Source: Parabacteroides sp. Marseille-P3160 (GTDB taxonomy: Bacteria > Bacteroidota > Bacteroidia > Bacteroidales > Tannerellaceae). From it: 64,000 bases of DNA. The position numbers were made by a program, and so were the translations under genes. Positions 7,407 to 16,857 of this stretch are shown in pieces. The stretch's first letter is position 1. Each line of letters starts with the position of its first letter. The stretch covers positions 375,194 through 439,193 of the forward strand of contig NZ_LT799418.1 of assembly GCF_900162725.1 (NCBI RefSeq), in the 5' to 3' direction. The notes under the pieces were generated by a model. The model worked only from the letters and a program-made list of their open reading frames with translations, was not told the DNA's origin and searched no databases.

Positions 7407-9917
7407 TTATTCTGAAACCTTTTTGCCTTGGCGATTCCCCTTAATTTCTTTCCAGATGGAATATCCGATGGCTACCGCCAATAAAAGCAAGATCAAAAAC
7501 GAACCGTAGGAACTTATATTAGCTGCCATTACATATCGATCCGGATGAAACTCGAAGACAATTTGGTGTTCCCCTGCCGGGATTCGCATGGCGCGGAGCG
7601 TCCAGTCCGCACGGAAATGGGAAGCAGGTTCCCCATCTATTGTGACTTTCCATCCCGGTTGATAATAGATTTCAGAGAAAACGGCTAATTGTTCAGTTGC
7701 CGTTTTACTTGTATAAGTCAATTGGTTGGGGTGGTAGCTATCTAATTTAATCGTCGCAGTGCTATCTAATTGCGGGGTAAAACCTGCTAAATCGTCGGCA
7801 AAACGTTTGTCAACTACAGCCGTTTCCAATGGATTGATCGCGTTGAGGGCGGCAATTTCCGCATCTGCATTCTCCACAATCTCTACCTTTCCGACAAACC
7901 AGGCATTTCCGAAAGCGTATGGATTCCGTAAGGGAGGTTGCTCCGGGTTATAAATCACATAGCGCGTATTCAACATGTTAAGAGAGGGACATTGGGCGAA
8001 AGAGGCGGTCACTTCTTCAAGAGATTGCGCCTTCTGAATGACCGTGATGATGGAACTCAGTTCCCCTGCCAGACGATGATCGATCAATTCCTGGTAACGT
8101 CTTAGTTTGGCCGCATGATATCCGCCGATGGACTTATGGAAGTAAGATGTATTCGTCTCCTGAAACGGATTATTCAGATTAATGACCCGATAGGAAGGAT
8201 CTTTGTCTGCTAAGATCGCTTTGTCGGCAACCGTTTCTTTATAAGGTTCATAAATTTTTTCCCGAACGAAATTCGATCCATTCAGATAGCGTTTGTCTAC
8301 GCTCCATAGATCGGCTAAGATCAAAATTGCAATAATGGCGCTAACTATAGTCGTTGCCGTTTTCTTATTTTTCGCCTTAAAATACCAGTAAAGTAGTCCG
8401 GCTCCCGCCAGAATGAATACAAGGGAGCGCAGGGCATCTGCCGAGGCAAGCGCTTTGCGGTCCATCAGCAAGGCATTATAGTACCAGTCCGGCATTTGGT
8501 ATTGTGCGTCATAAGAAGATTGGAAACTCAAGAGAAGGCTTGGCATCCACCAAACGATCAGGCACAAACCTCCTGTAATTCCCAATGACCAGATCATTCC
8601 CTTCTTGAAGGATTTGGCATCCACTTGCCCGGAGAAGAGTTCTTTCAACCCCCAGAATGCAATGATAGGAGCAACCAATCCGGGAATAACCAAGGCCATT
8701 TCTACCGTTCGGAATTTGTTATACATCGGGAGGTAATGGAACATAAAATCATTAAACCAATCCAGATTTCTTCCCAGAGATAGAAAAGCCATGAAGACTG
8801 CTCCTCCAAACAACCACCATTTTAGCGGATTCTTAATAAAGAACATTCCCAGAACAAAGAGAAAGCAGACCAGAGCGCCGAAATAAACCGGCCCGGAAGT
8901 AAACGACTTGTCGCCCCAATAGGTATAGGTCTGTATATCCTTGCCAACTTGAGCTCCTTTAGCCCTTAATTCTTTATAGAGTTCCGATGTGTTATCTAAT
9001 GTCCCACCGGTTGCTCCGCCATAGGCATTGGGAATCAGAAGGGTCAATAATTCCGATTTCCCGTAACTCCACGCAAAGGCATAGTCTCTATCTAAGCCGG
9101 AAGAAATTTTTTCTCCCTCCGCACTGGTCGTCGTCAGCTCGGTCGCTCCACGGATAGAGGTCTTACTCATTTCATAATTGCCATATAGATTGGCTAAGTT
9201 GGGTAAGACGGCAATCAATAGGGAGATTATTAGAATCCCCGTTATCTTAAGGAGTTCTTTGTATCTTTTTTCTTTGATTTCCTTAAAAAGGAAATAGAGA
9301 TAAATAAAGATGCAGAAAATAGCCAGATAGTAAGTTATTTGAAGATGTCCCTCCATAATGGAAAAAGCAACTCCCAGAATGAATATGACACTTCCCCAGA
9401 TGAGTTTCTTATTAAAAAGTAAAAGCATACCTGCAATAGTAAGAGGCATGAAGGCTATGGCATAGGCTTTTGAAATATGCCCGGCCTCGATGATAATAAA
9501 ATTGTACGAGGCAAAGGTATAAGCGATGGCTCCTGCAATAGCCAGCCACCTATTGACGCCTATAATACACATTAGAATATAAAATGAGATTAATCCCGCC
9601 AATACTATACCGGCACCCATCGGGTCGATTCCTTTGACAAGGTTTGTCAGGTAACTGATAGGGCTTGTAGGGGTTCCGGGCATTCCTACTTGGTAAGCCG
9701 GCATTCCTGAAAACATCGAACCAATCCATTGGGATGTTTTCCCTTCTTTATTATAGTAATCGGACAGTTCCTGAACCATGCCGACAAATTTCATCGAATC
9801 TCCTTGCCTGATCGTTTTCCCATCGATAATAGATGGGGAGAAATAGATAATGACTAAACTTAAAAAGAGTAATAGAGTTAATAAATATCTCCCATATTTT
9901 TTTATGAAATCTTGCAT
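7407..9917 (-). CDS. YfhO-family multispanning membrane protein
   Basis: An 836-residue integral membrane protein of the bacterial YfhO family, which is related in topology to GT-C glycosyltransferases. A first membrane segment (about residues 10-28) is followed by the Arg-Gln-Gly-Asp-Ser region, then some ten or more hydrophobic segments up to about residue 545, a large soluble domain (about 550-800) and a final membrane segment near the C-terminus (about 805-825) with a basic tail. YfhO relatives have been linked to glycosylation of lipoteichoic acid or to lipid-linked sugar transfer in Firmicutes; in Bacteroidetes the function is unknown. Its place next to a glycan locus makes a glycan role plausible. 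It is transcribed alone, divergently from the next glycosyltransferase gene. Confidence 0.8.
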   Translation of the reverse strand: MQDFIKKYGRYLLTLLLFLSLVIIYFSPSIIDGKTIRQGDSMKFVGMVQELSDYYNKEGKTSQWIGSMFSGMPAYQVGMPGTPTSPISYLTNLVKGIDPMGAGIVLAGLISFYILMCIIGVNRWLAIAGAIAYTFASYNFIIIEAGHISKAYAIAFMPLTIAGMLLLFNKKLIWGSVIFILGVAFSIMEGHLQITYYLAIFCIFIYLYFLFKEIKEKRYKELLKITGILIISLLIAVLPNLANLYGNYEMSKTSIRGATELTTTSAEGEKISSGLDRDYAFAWSYGKSELLTLLIPNAYGGATGGTLDNTSELYKELRAKGAQVGKDIQTYTYWGDKSFTSGPVYFGALVCFLFVLGMFFIKNPLKWWLFGGAVFMAFLSLGRNLDWFNDFMFHYLPMYNKFRTVEMALVIPGLVAPIIAFWGLKELFSGQVDAKSFKKGMIWSLGITGGLCLIVWWMPSLLLSFQSSYDAQYQMPDWYYNALLMDRKALASADALRSLVFILAGAGLLYWYFKAKNKKTATTIVSAIIAILILADLWSVDKRYLNGSNFVREKIYEPYKETVADKAILADKDPSYRVINLNNPFQETNTSYFHKSIGGYHAAKLRRYQELIDHRLAGELSSIITVIQKAQSLEEVTASFAQCPSLNMLNTRYVIYNPEQPPLRNPYAFGNAWFVGKVEIVENADAEIAALNAINPLETAVVDKRFADDLAGFTPQLDSTATIKLDSYHPNQLTYTSKTATEQLAVFSEIYYQPGWKVTIDGEPASHFRADWTLRAMRIPAGEHQIVFEFHPDRYVMAANISSYGSFLILLLLAVAIGYSIWKEIKGNRQGKKVSE

Positions 9918-9941
9918 AAGATATCGTTTTTACATTTGATA

Positions 9942-9949
9942 CAAAAATA
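9942..9949 (-). promoter_or_regulatory. Promoter -7 element of the YfhO-like gene
   Basis: On the minus strand this reads TATTTTTG, matching TAnnTTTG, 24 nt before the start codon at 9917. Confidence 0.45.
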
Positions 9950-9994
9950 GAGGATTTATTTAAATTCTTGGTAAGGTCTTATGAAATAAAAGTA

Positions 9995-10002
9995 TATATT
10001 TG
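9995..10002 (+). promoter_or_regulatory. Promoter -7 element of the glycosyltransferase gene at 10027
   Basis: TATATTTG matches TAnnTTTG and lies 24 nt before the ATG at 10027. It overlaps the more upstream in-frame ATG at 10000, which argues that the true start is 10027. Confidence 0.5.
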
Positions 10003-10026
10003 TTCTCATTAAACGGAAATCTTGTA

Positions 10027-11121
10027 ATGAAGAAATTACTTTTCATCCGATATAGAAAATCGGATAAGATTGATGCCGGAGGGGAGCAGGGGACAAACGC
10101 CAACTATGATGTATTGTGCCAGATACTTGGAGAAGAAAATATAGAGGTGTATTACATACATCAATCCCAAAGCAAAATAAAAGTGCTTTTACATGCCCTT
10201 GGCATCTTATCCAATTTCCTGAAAGGATACTATTACGGATTATCTCCTCGTAAGGTCGATAAAATCGTATCCCTGTCTCAAAATTTCTCTTATGTATTTA
10301 TCGATCGGAGCATATTCGGAGTTATCGCAAAGGCTTTGAAAGCCTCTTCCTATAAAGGAAAGATTATTACCTTTTTTCATAATGTCGAATCGATCTATTT
10401 TGCGGCAAAGATCCGTAAATATGCTCCATGGAGACCAATCGTGTTAAATTGCGTGAGAAGAAACGATCTATATTCTTGTGAATTTTCGGATGTCGTGATC
10501 GCCTTGAACCAAAGGGATAAGCAAGTGATAGAGAGGGAGTATAAGCGCTCTCCGGATATCCTTTCTCCCGTTGTTTTTAAAGATACTTATAAGAGAACCG
10601 AATATCCGACAGAAATGACCCGGAACATTCCCGTATGTCTTTTTTTAGGCACTTATTTTCCTATGAATGTCCGGGGTATCCTTTGGTTTATCCGGGAAGT
10701 ATTACCGGCCGTTTCTGTCAGATTACAGATTGTAGGAAAAGGTATGAGCGCTATCTTGCCTATGGTTAAAGGATATGAGCAAGTCGAAGTCTTTAGTGAT
10801 GTGCCTGATTTAAAGCCTTATATTGAACAGGCTGATTTTATGTTGTTACCTGTTTTTGAAGGAAGCGGGATGAAAGTCAAAACATGTGAGGCTTTGATGT
10901 ATGGGAAGAATATTATTGCTACGACAGAGGCTTTTGAAGGGTATGAGTTAGATTTTGAAAGAGTGGGAGCGCGTTGTAATACAAAAGATGAGTTTATCCG
11001 GGCAATTCAGTCTATATCTACTCATCCTCGCCCCCGTTTTAATCTGTATGCGAGGGAAGTCTTTGTCAATAATTACTCGGAAGAAGAACGGAAAAAGAGG
11101 TTTGCTGTTATCTTTCAGTGA
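10027..11121 (+). CDS. Glycosyltransferase, GT4-like
   Basis: A 364-residue GT-B glycosyltransferase. The start at 10027 (Met-Lys-Lys-Leu-Leu-Phe-Ile-Arg) is preferred over an in-frame ATG at 10000 because the likely promoter overlaps the latter. The N-terminal domain contains the Gly-Gly-Glu-Gln-Gly loop; the C-terminal domain shows Phe-Leu-Gly-Thr-Tyr, Val-Gly-Lys-Gly and Phe-Glu-Gly-Ser-Gly-Met-Lys-Val-Lys followed by the Glu-Ala-Leu acidic helix typical of GT4 donors. It points toward the minus-strand glycan locus and ends 11 bp from its last gene, so it probably belongs to the same biosynthetic locus. Acceptor and donor are unknown. Confidence 0.78.
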   Translation: MKKLLFIRYRKSDKIDAGGEQGTNANYDVLCQILGEENIEVYYIHQSQSKIKVLLHALGILSNFLKGYYYGLSPRKVDKIVSLSQNFSYVFIDRSIFGVIAKALKASSYKGKIITFFHNVESIYFAAKIRKYAPWRPIVLNCVRRNDLYSCEFSDVVIALNQRDKQVIEREYKRSPDILSPVVFKDTYKRTEYPTEMTRNIPVCLFLGTYFPMNVRGILWFIREVLPAVSVRLQIVGKGMSAILPMVKGYEQVEVFSDVPDLKPYIEQADFMLLPVFEGSGMKVKTCEALMYGKNIIATTEAFEGYELDFERVGARCNTKDEFIRAIQSISTHPRPRFNLYAREVFVNNYSEEERKKRFAVIFQ

Positions 11122-11132
11122 CGAGAATGTTA

Positions 11133-12080
11133 TTACCAAATTTGCCAGTTTGGTATGTCTATTGAATAGGTTTTTTCTGGATTCATTCTCATTCCCAAAT
11201 ACATTCCCGGATTTGAAGAAAACGTACCTACAAACAAAGAGGAATTAGAAAGCAGATCCATAGACGCAAAGAGTTTAAGGTATCGGCTTTTTTTGACTGT
11301 TGGGCTTTCCTTCTTAAATTGATTATGATAATATCCTCTTTCGTCGGGTTGGCAAAGCGTGTAAAACGTCCACATGGGATAGTTTTTTCTTAGACTTTCT
11401 ATAATTGTATAGTCGTCTGTCAAGACAAAAGCTTCCTTTAAGTTCGATAAGGACTCTGCTTTTCTGATATATACATTTATTTCTTGAATTTTTGCTTCGG
11501 TAAATTTGTCCCCTCCTCTGATGTGAAACCCTATATAATCTGCAGGCAGATCAATACTATCTATTAATTGTCTGATTGTGGACTTACTCTCTTCATTGTA
11601 ATTCCAAGTCATATTAATAAATTGTTGACATATATAGCGCAGATCACCAATCAATCCAATACTACTAAAACGGTATGGAGCCGAGATTTTTTGAGAACGG
11701 ATATAATCCCATAAATCATATGTTGTCAGTATTCTGAGGTTCGATTTTCTAAAAAGATAAGTTAGAGCAATATCCAGTTTCTTTAACGTATTATTCTTGA
11801 ATCGATCGTTTGTTCTCCTATTAAATAGTGAATGAAGGAATCCTCCGTATTCGTCGCAAAATGGGATGAAATAATCATCCCATCCTTTGTCATACTTAAA
11901 GTTTGCATCCTTTGAATAGATTGAAAATTTCATCTTATGTTGAAAACAATACACCATTGCCAGGATCATATTATTATACTCAGAAAAGAAACCAGATTCT
12001 GCTCCTATATGATATACGAAACGGGGAGAAAAAGTTTTGTTCTCTTGTTGATATTTGGATAAAAGATTATGCTCTTGCAT
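11133..12080 (-). CDS. Fucosyltransferase-like protein (GT23/NodZ-type fold)
   Basis: A 315-residue protein, last gene of the minus-strand glycan operon. A His-Ile-Arg-Gly-Gly-Asp-Lys motif (residues 186-192) followed by Val-Leu-Thr-Asp-Asp-Tyr (about 219-224) and a C-terminal Phe-Val-Gly-Thr-Phe-Ser-Ser-Asn-Pro-Gly-Met-Tyr stretch resemble the GDP-fucose binding motifs of alpha-1,6-, alpha-1,2- and protein O-fucosyltransferases. The assignment to a fucosyltransferase superfamily is reasonable, the linkage is not known. It sits 27 nt after a GT10 fucosyltransferase gene, which supports GDP-fucose as donor. The gene is AT-rich like its neighbours. Confidence 0.65.
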   Translation of the reverse strand: MQEHNLLSKYQQENKTFSPRFVYHIGAESGFFSEYNNMILAMVYCFQHKMKFSIYSKDANFKYDKGWDDYFIPFCDEYGGFLHSLFNRRTNDRFKNNTLKKLDIALTYLFRKSNLRILTTYDLWDYIRSQKISAPYRFSSIGLIGDLRYICQQFINMTWNYNEESKSTIRQLIDSIDLPADYIGFHIRGGDKFTEAKIQEINVYIRKAESLSNLKEAFVLTDDYTIIESLRKNYPMWTFYTLCQPDERGYYHNQFKKESPTVKKSRYLKLFASMDLLSNSSLFVGTFSSNPGMYLGMRMNPEKTYSIDIPNWQIW

Positions 12081-12107
12081 TCGTTTTAAATGTAATATTA
12101 CCCATTT

Positions 12108-13043
12108 TCACATTTTCCGTATAATAGGTAGTGATGCCAGTTTCGCAAACTTTGCTTCTCTGTATTTTTTTATGATGGCATAACCATAGATGGTAGTACG
12201 CTTTGCTTTTTCGAGAGGCTGATTAAATATATTATCAAAAAAGGAAGAAATCCTCTGATCCCAATCTATCTCCCTTTGTTCCTTATTTAACCAAGGAGTA
12301 GAAAGTTTTTGCAAATATGCTTCATCATCTTTATCTAATCGAATAATCTCTTTTATAGCCATATCCATTGATTCATAATCTTGAATGCAGATAAAGGATG
12401 CTTTATTAAAATCCAACTGAACACTGGGATTTCCCCAATAGATAGGAAGGGAATTAACAGTCATTGGTTCCATTAATTTTTCCGTTGTATAACCAGAAAG
12501 AGAACTGTTTTCAAAAGCAATTGTAAACTTATAATCTTTGATAAAGTCAAGTTTGTTTTGTACAGCTCCACCTATATTATTCAATAATCTGCCTCCAGAA
12601 TCTATTTTTTTATATTTTGATAATAAGAGGAAAAACTGCTCACGTAGTGGTGTTGAATAAATGGAGTTCGAATAAACAAAATTACAGAACTTCCGTTTTG
12701 CCAAATCTGGTGTGATAACCTTATTCTTTATAGTTTCATATTCGGAATATAATAAATAGAGTGGAAGCCTTAAATATCGATCTTCAAATGAAAGATGCTG
12801 AAATCCAATTGCATAATCACAGAAATTGAAATCAGGAACATCATTCTCTCCGGTAAAATATATTTTAATACTGTTGGTGTATTTTAAATGGCTTGATCCA
12901 AAAGTAGAATAAATAAGGTAATCCGGATCTGGGTTTAGTTCAAGGTCAAAGATTCCCCCCAACTTATCAATGAAAAAGTTTTTATTCGGATTAAATCCTT
13001 TCCAAAAATCCACAAAAAAAATCTTTAACCTCTTTTTAGGCAT
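12108..13043 (-). CDS. GT10 alpha-1,3/1,4-fucosyltransferase
   Basis: A 311-residue enzyme that transfers fucose from GDP-fucose to a glycan acceptor. The GT10 signature is clear at residues 173-206: Phe-Thr-Ile-Ala-Phe-Glu-Asn-Ser, then Gly-Tyr-Thr-Thr-Glu-Lys-Leu and, after a short spacer, Pro-Ile-Tyr-Trp-Gly-Asn-Pro. An N-terminal segment with Phe-Thr-Gly-Glu-Asn (63-67) is also typical. Bacterial GT10 enzymes usually have a basic amphipathic C-terminal tail for membrane contact; the last about 35 residues here are Lys/Arg-rich. The 5' end overlaps the upstream GT2 gene by 19 nt. Confidence 0.88.
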   Translation of the reverse strand: MPKKRLKIFFVDFWKGFNPNKNFFIDKLGGIFDLELNPDPDYLIYSTFGSSHLKYTNSIKIYFTGENDVPDFNFCDYAIGFQHLSFEDRYLRLPLYLLYSEYETIKNKVITPDLAKRKFCNFVYSNSIYSTPLREQFFLLLSKYKKIDSGGRLLNNIGGAVQNKLDFIKDYKFTIAFENSSLSGYTTEKLMEPMTVNSLPIYWGNPSVQLDFNKASFICIQDYESMDMAIKEIIRLDKDDEAYLQKLSTPWLNKEQREIDWDQRISSFFDNIFNQPLEKAKRTTIYGYAIIKKYREAKFAKLASLPIIRKM

Positions 13044-14011
13044 AGTATTACTTTAATATATAAGATAGACAGATGAATTGGCAATTTATAAGGCAGTATT
13101 TTCAAGATGGAAGCAAAAGAGTAGTTGCCCAAGCTATTAAATATTTTGTTAGAAAAAATATGGTTAACCTCTGTCCTGCTTTTTTTAATATATTCAACAC
13201 TAGCTTTCGACCTCACCAATTCTTTCAGAAAATAGATTTTTATATTGGAAAAGTAATTAAACAACTCTGACTGGCTGCTATATAAGTTATTTTTTGTTGA
13301 TAGTTCTACCATTTCTTTCATCACAAACAGAAGGCTCCTGAAATTTTTATCAGAGACTTTTTGTGTAATAGAGTTAGGCCTGATATGATAGATATACGTT
13401 TTCCTATTGAGAAAAATTAAACAGGAAGCATACATTGCAATTTCAAAAGACCATAAGATATCTTCATGGATAATTCCTCTTCTAAAAGAGATTCCATTTT
13501 CTTCCAGGAAAGATCTTTTTACCATTTTATTACAAGTACCATCATACCATTGCAAAGAAAGAAAGGAATTCAGAATTTTTTCTTTCCCTATAATCGTATC
13601 ACTTTTTTTTATCTTTACGTACTCCTCTCGTCGGCCACCTGTAATATCAAAATCGCCAAGAACGATATCAGCAGCGATTCCATCATTCGCTGCGACTAAT
13701 ATTTCTATCGCATTTAATGGAAGTTCATCATCACTATCTAAAAAATAGATATATTCCCCAGTGCTATGTTCAATCCCTGTATTTCTTGTGATAGCAATTC
13801 CTTCATTTTTTTTATGCTCAACTAAAACAACTTGATCTTCCCGGGAATTACTTGCTATAATCTTTTTTGCTTTTTCAAAACTATCATCGGTAGAGCCATC
13901 GTTTACACAAACGTACTCGATTTCTTTATAGGTTTGATTAAGCGCCGATTGTAGACAGCGTTCTATATATGGTGATACATTATAAATAGGTATAATGATA
14001 GAAACTTTCAT
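13025..14011 (-). CDS. Glycosyltransferase family 2
   Basis: A 328-residue GT2 enzyme with a GT-A nucleotide-sugar domain in the first about 220 residues. It starts with Val-Ser-Ile-Ile-Ile-Pro-Ile-Tyr-Asn-Val, continues with Val-Asn-Asp-Gly-Ser-Thr-Asp-Asp-Ser and carries the metal-binding Leu-Asp-Ser-Asp-Asp (about 95-99), all classic for inverting GT2 enzymes. The C-terminal about 100 residues are less conserved and probably bind the acceptor. Its ends overlap or nearly touch both neighbours (19-nt overlap downstream, 2-nt gap upstream), so it is translated as part of the operon. Sugar specificity is unknown. Confidence 0.88.
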   Translation of the reverse strand: MKVSIIIPIYNVSPYIERCLQSALNQTYKEIEYVCVNDGSTDDSFEKAKKIIASNSREDQVVLVEHKKNEGIAITRNTGIEHSTGEYIYFLDSDDELPLNAIEILVAANDGIAADIVLGDFDITGGRREEYVKIKKSDTIIGKEKILNSFLSLQWYDGTCNKMVKRSFLEENGISFRRGIIHEDILWSFEIAMYASCLIFLNRKTYIYHIRPNSITQKVSDKNFRSLLFVMKEMVELSTKNNLYSSQSELFNYFSNIKIYFLKELVRSKASVEYIKKSRTEVNHIFSNKIFNSLGNYSFASILKILPYKLPIHLSILYIKVILCLKRG

Positions 14012-14013
14012 TC

Positions 14014-14781
14014 TTAGAATCTAGATATAAATTCGATAAGCAGAGAATATAGTTTAAAACACTTTTTATTTTTACTTAATTGAATAAAGACCGTTGTATG
14101 CCCGCACTCTTTTAATAGCCGAATATTTTCTTCTACGACTAAACCATCCTTATTTATGCTCGAAATGCCATTCTCATCAAAACAAGTAACAAAATACGGA
14201 ATGAATTTGAATCTTTCTTTATTATTAATCATCTCAACATACAATTTGTAATCCGCACTTATTTTATATGTAGTGTCAAAAGAATATTTATGCATTAAAA
14301 GATTCGTTCTAAAGAACGTTGCAGGTTGACTGATTGGACAGCCGGACAACATATTTAGTTTTAAGTGTTTTTCTTTTATATCATATTGGATTGATTGGGA
14401 TCCATTTTTTTCCTTAATGATTCTTCCATATACAATATCTTCTTTTATGTTAATCAGTTGTTGATGGATAGACGATAAAACGTATTTATTGACATAGAAG
14501 TCATCACTGTTTAAAAAATGCACCCATTCTTGTGAAACCAATTTCACTCCTTTATTCATTGCATCGTATAACCCGTTGTCTTTTTCCGACACTACTTTCA
14601 GTGAGATGCCCTTCTCTATAAACAAAAGACGGTATTGATTAATTATATCCAGGGTCCCATCTGTCGACATCCCGTCTATTATTATATATTCTGCAGGCAA
14701 AAAAACTTGTTCTAATATAGAATCAAAAGTCCTGGCTATCGTTTTCTTTGCATTAAAGCAAATGGTTATAATCGAAATCAT
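14014..14781 (-). CDS. Glycosyltransferase family 2 (WcaA-like)
   Basis: A 255-residue GT2 enzyme. The N-terminus Ile-Ser-Ile-Ile-Thr-Ile-Cys-Phe-Asn-Ala, the Ile-Asp-Gly-Met-Ser-Thr-Asp-Gly-Thr segment, Asp-Asn-Gly-Leu-Tyr-Asp-Ala-Met-Asn-Lys-Gly and the Leu-Asn-Ser-Asp-Asp metal-binding motif match the colanic-acid WcaA/WcaE-like branch of GT2. It lies 10 nt downstream of the GT4 gene and 2 nt upstream of the next GT2 gene. The specific sugar cannot be inferred. Confidence 0.88.
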   Translation of the reverse strand: MISIITICFNAKKTIARTFDSILEQVFLPAEYIIIDGMSTDGTLDIINQYRLLFIEKGISLKVVSEKDNGLYDAMNKGVKLVSQEWVHFLNSDDFYVNKYVLSSIHQQLINIKEDIVYGRIIKEKNGSQSIQYDIKEKHLKLNMLSGCPISQPATFFRTNLLMHKYSFDTTYKISADYKLYVEMINNKERFKFIPYFVTCFDENGISSINKDGLVVEENIRLLKECGHTTVFIQLSKNKKCFKLYSLLIEFISRF

Positions 14782-14791
14782 TTCTTTTGCT

Positions 14792-15883
14792 CTATATTAA
14801 AGCCTTATAAACATTTGCCGTTTCCCGTGCCGTATTATTCCATGTGAATAAAGATAGGCGTTCCGTCCCTAATTGAACGAGAACTTTACGTTTTTCTTCA
14901 TCCTCGACCACCGACTCTATTGATTGTACAATGGAATCGACATCCATAGGATCAAAATATGCGGCAGCATTACCCGCTATTTCAGGAAAACAAGAAGCAT
15001 TGCTTAGTACGACAGGACATCCCATCGAAAAAGCTTCAAGAATAGGAAAACCGAAGCCTTCATATAAGGAAGGAAAAACAAATAAGAGTGCATTTTTATA
15101 AAGCCATCTCAATTCTTCGTCCGTTACCATCTGTGCATAAACAAATTCTTTAATCTTTAATTGGTCAAAGAGGGCGTATTCATCTTTGGTAAAAGCTTCG
15201 CCAGTACAAATTAAATTTAAAAATCTATTTTTTTCCACTAATTGAGAGAAAGCTCTCGCCAATATTTCAAAATTTTTATATCCATTCCTAGAACCGACAT
15301 AGAGTATATAGTCCGTATCCGGGATATTTCTGGGGCGGCTTATATTATGAGTGACGGTAGAGTCCTGTCCATGGTATACGACACTAATTCGTTCCTCCGG
15401 TACATTTATATATTTTAAAATATCTTTTTTCGTATGCTGGCTGATTGCTATAATCCGATCTGCCCGTTGCATTAATTTTTTTTTCGCTAAAATAATTTCA
15501 TCGCCTTTCATGAATCTCTCATGTGTCATGTCGTGGACGGTTAACACTAAAGGCTTTGATTTTAATAGACTATTATCGAGGTAATACGTTTGATAGTAAG
15601 TCGGATGAAACAAATCGAATTGCTGGCTTTTTAATACCCTGTTCACGCAGTATTCATTTATAGACTGCATGGTTTTATTTCGTATCTTTAGATTCAAATG
15701 AGGTAACAAAGCGAAATGAGAAGAGACATCTCTTTTCTTTAAGTAATAATTATTTGAAAAAGCCAAAGGGAATTTTACTTTTACCTTTTCATCAGGTAGA
15801 TGCTTCAAAAGTTCGTAGAAATATCTCGAAATACCGCCAATATATTGACTGCAAAAAATCTGATAATCAAATAGGACGTCCAT
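14792..15883 (-). CDS. Glycosyltransferase family 4
   Basis: A 363-residue GT4 enzyme of the mannosyltransferase-like type. The N-terminal Gln-Tyr-Ile-Gly-Gly-Ile-Ser-Arg-Tyr loop (about residues 13-21), Val-His-Asp-Met-Thr-His-Glu (about 117-123) and the C-terminal donor site Ser-Leu-Tyr-Glu-Gly-Phe-Gly-Phe-Pro-Ile-Leu-Glu-Ala (about 271-283) are all well preserved. It is soluble and would act on a lipid-linked acceptor at the cytoplasmic membrane face. It lies between an FkbM-type methyltransferase (12-nt gap) and a GT2 gene (10-nt gap) in the glycan operon. Confidence 0.9.
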   Translation of the reverse strand: MDVLFDYQIFCSQYIGGISRYFYELLKHLPDEKVKVKFPLAFSNNYYLKKRDVSSHFALLPHLNLKIRNKTMQSINEYCVNRVLKSQQFDLFHPTYYQTYYLDNSLLKSKPLVLTVHDMTHERFMKGDEIILAKKKLMQRADRIIAISQHTKKDILKYINVPEERISVVYHGQDSTVTHNISRPRNIPDTDYILYVGSRNGYKNFEILARAFSQLVEKNRFLNLICTGEAFTKDEYALFDQLKIKEFVYAQMVTDEELRWLYKNALLFVFPSLYEGFGFPILEAFSMGCPVVLSNASCFPEIAGNAAAYFDPMDVDSIVQSIESVVEDEEKRKVLVQLGTERLSLFTWNNTARETANVYKALI

Positions 15884-15895
15884 CTTTTTTGCTAA

Positions 15896-16828
15896 TTAAT
15901 GGGGTAGAGTATTCACCTGTTGGTTAAAAAAAAGACGTTCTTTCTCGTCGATCGTTCTGAAAAGTTCTTCATCCTTTTGATGAATAAAACAAATGTCATA
16001 ATATTGAAATGCCGCTTTTTTCCCTTTAATATATTCATCCAACTGGGAAAATAAAGGAAAATCTTTTTCAGTTAACGATAATAACAGTTTTCCGTAGTTA
16101 TCGTATATTAACATTAATGTATATCCTATATTTTGTAATGTCTTCAATGTAGAGATACCATCATCTGCATTGGCATCTAAGAATTCTCGATCATATTCAA
16201 AAAAAAGGACCGGCATCTTATCTGCGATATACTTCAATCCTCCTCTTATGATTTTGAGGTCAAATCCATCGGTATCAATTTTCAATAGTTTTGATGAAGC
16301 AATGCATGGTTCCTCTTCATATAACTGGTCTATCGTTGTGAATTTAAAAGCATTGGAATCTCCTTTTATAATTCTGGCTGTTCCTTCAGAATTAATTAAT
16401 TGATGATTCTTCTCTTTATTTGTATCAGATAAAAATTGGTCGATTATTTTTATGTTCTGCGATGAAGAGAGATTTGCTTTTAAAAAAGGTAGATATTGTT
16501 TATCTCCTTCGATACAAGTTATGAACACATCTTTACTATTTTCCATAATTAACGCGGCAGAGTCTCCTACATTGGCACCTACGTCAATAATATACAAAGT
16601 TGAGGAGGTTCTTTCGCTAATATATGAAACTATGCGTTGAAGATTTCTGGAATAAAATGGAAATTGTAGCAAATAAGAGGGTAGAGCATGTCCCTTCGGT
16701 AATTTTAAATCAAAATCTCCTATCCGGACAGAGTTGGACTGCGAGAAAAGTCTTTTTCTTCTTGTTTTAACGATATCAAATCCGAACAGATTAAACCAGA
16801 ATCGAAAACAATCTTTTATAAAATTCAT
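15896..16828 (-). CDS. FkbM-family methyltransferase
   Basis: A 310-residue SAM-dependent methyltransferase of the FkbM family. The SAM-binding motif Ile-Asp-Val-Gly-Ala-Asn-Val-Gly-Asp-Ser (about residues 76-85), the acidic residue in Cys-Ile-Glu-Gly-Asp and the later Leu-Lys-Ile-Asp-Thr-Asp-Gly-Phe-Asp motif are clear. FkbM enzymes O-methylate hydroxyl groups; in a glycan locus the likely substrate is a sugar residue. It lies 29 nt after the flippase gene. Methylated sugars are known in the protein O-glycans of Bacteroidetes, so such a role is possible here. Confidence 0.85.
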   Translation of the reverse strand: MNFIKDCFRFWFNLFGFDIVKTRRKRLFSQSNSVRIGDFDLKLPKGHALPSYLLQFPFYSRNLQRIVSYISERTSSTLYIIDVGANVGDSAALIMENSKDVFITCIEGDKQYLPFLKANLSSSQNIKIIDQFLSDTNKEKNHQLINSEGTARIIKGDSNAFKFTTIDQLYEEEPCIASSKLLKIDTDGFDLKIIRGGLKYIADKMPVLFFEYDREFLDANADDGISTLKTLQNIGYTLMLIYDNYGKLLLSLTEKDFPLFSQLDEYIKGKKAAFQYYDICFIHQKDEELFRTIDEKERLFFNQQVNTLPH

Positions 16829-16857
16829 TTTGTACCGTGTTAGATAAACTATTGATA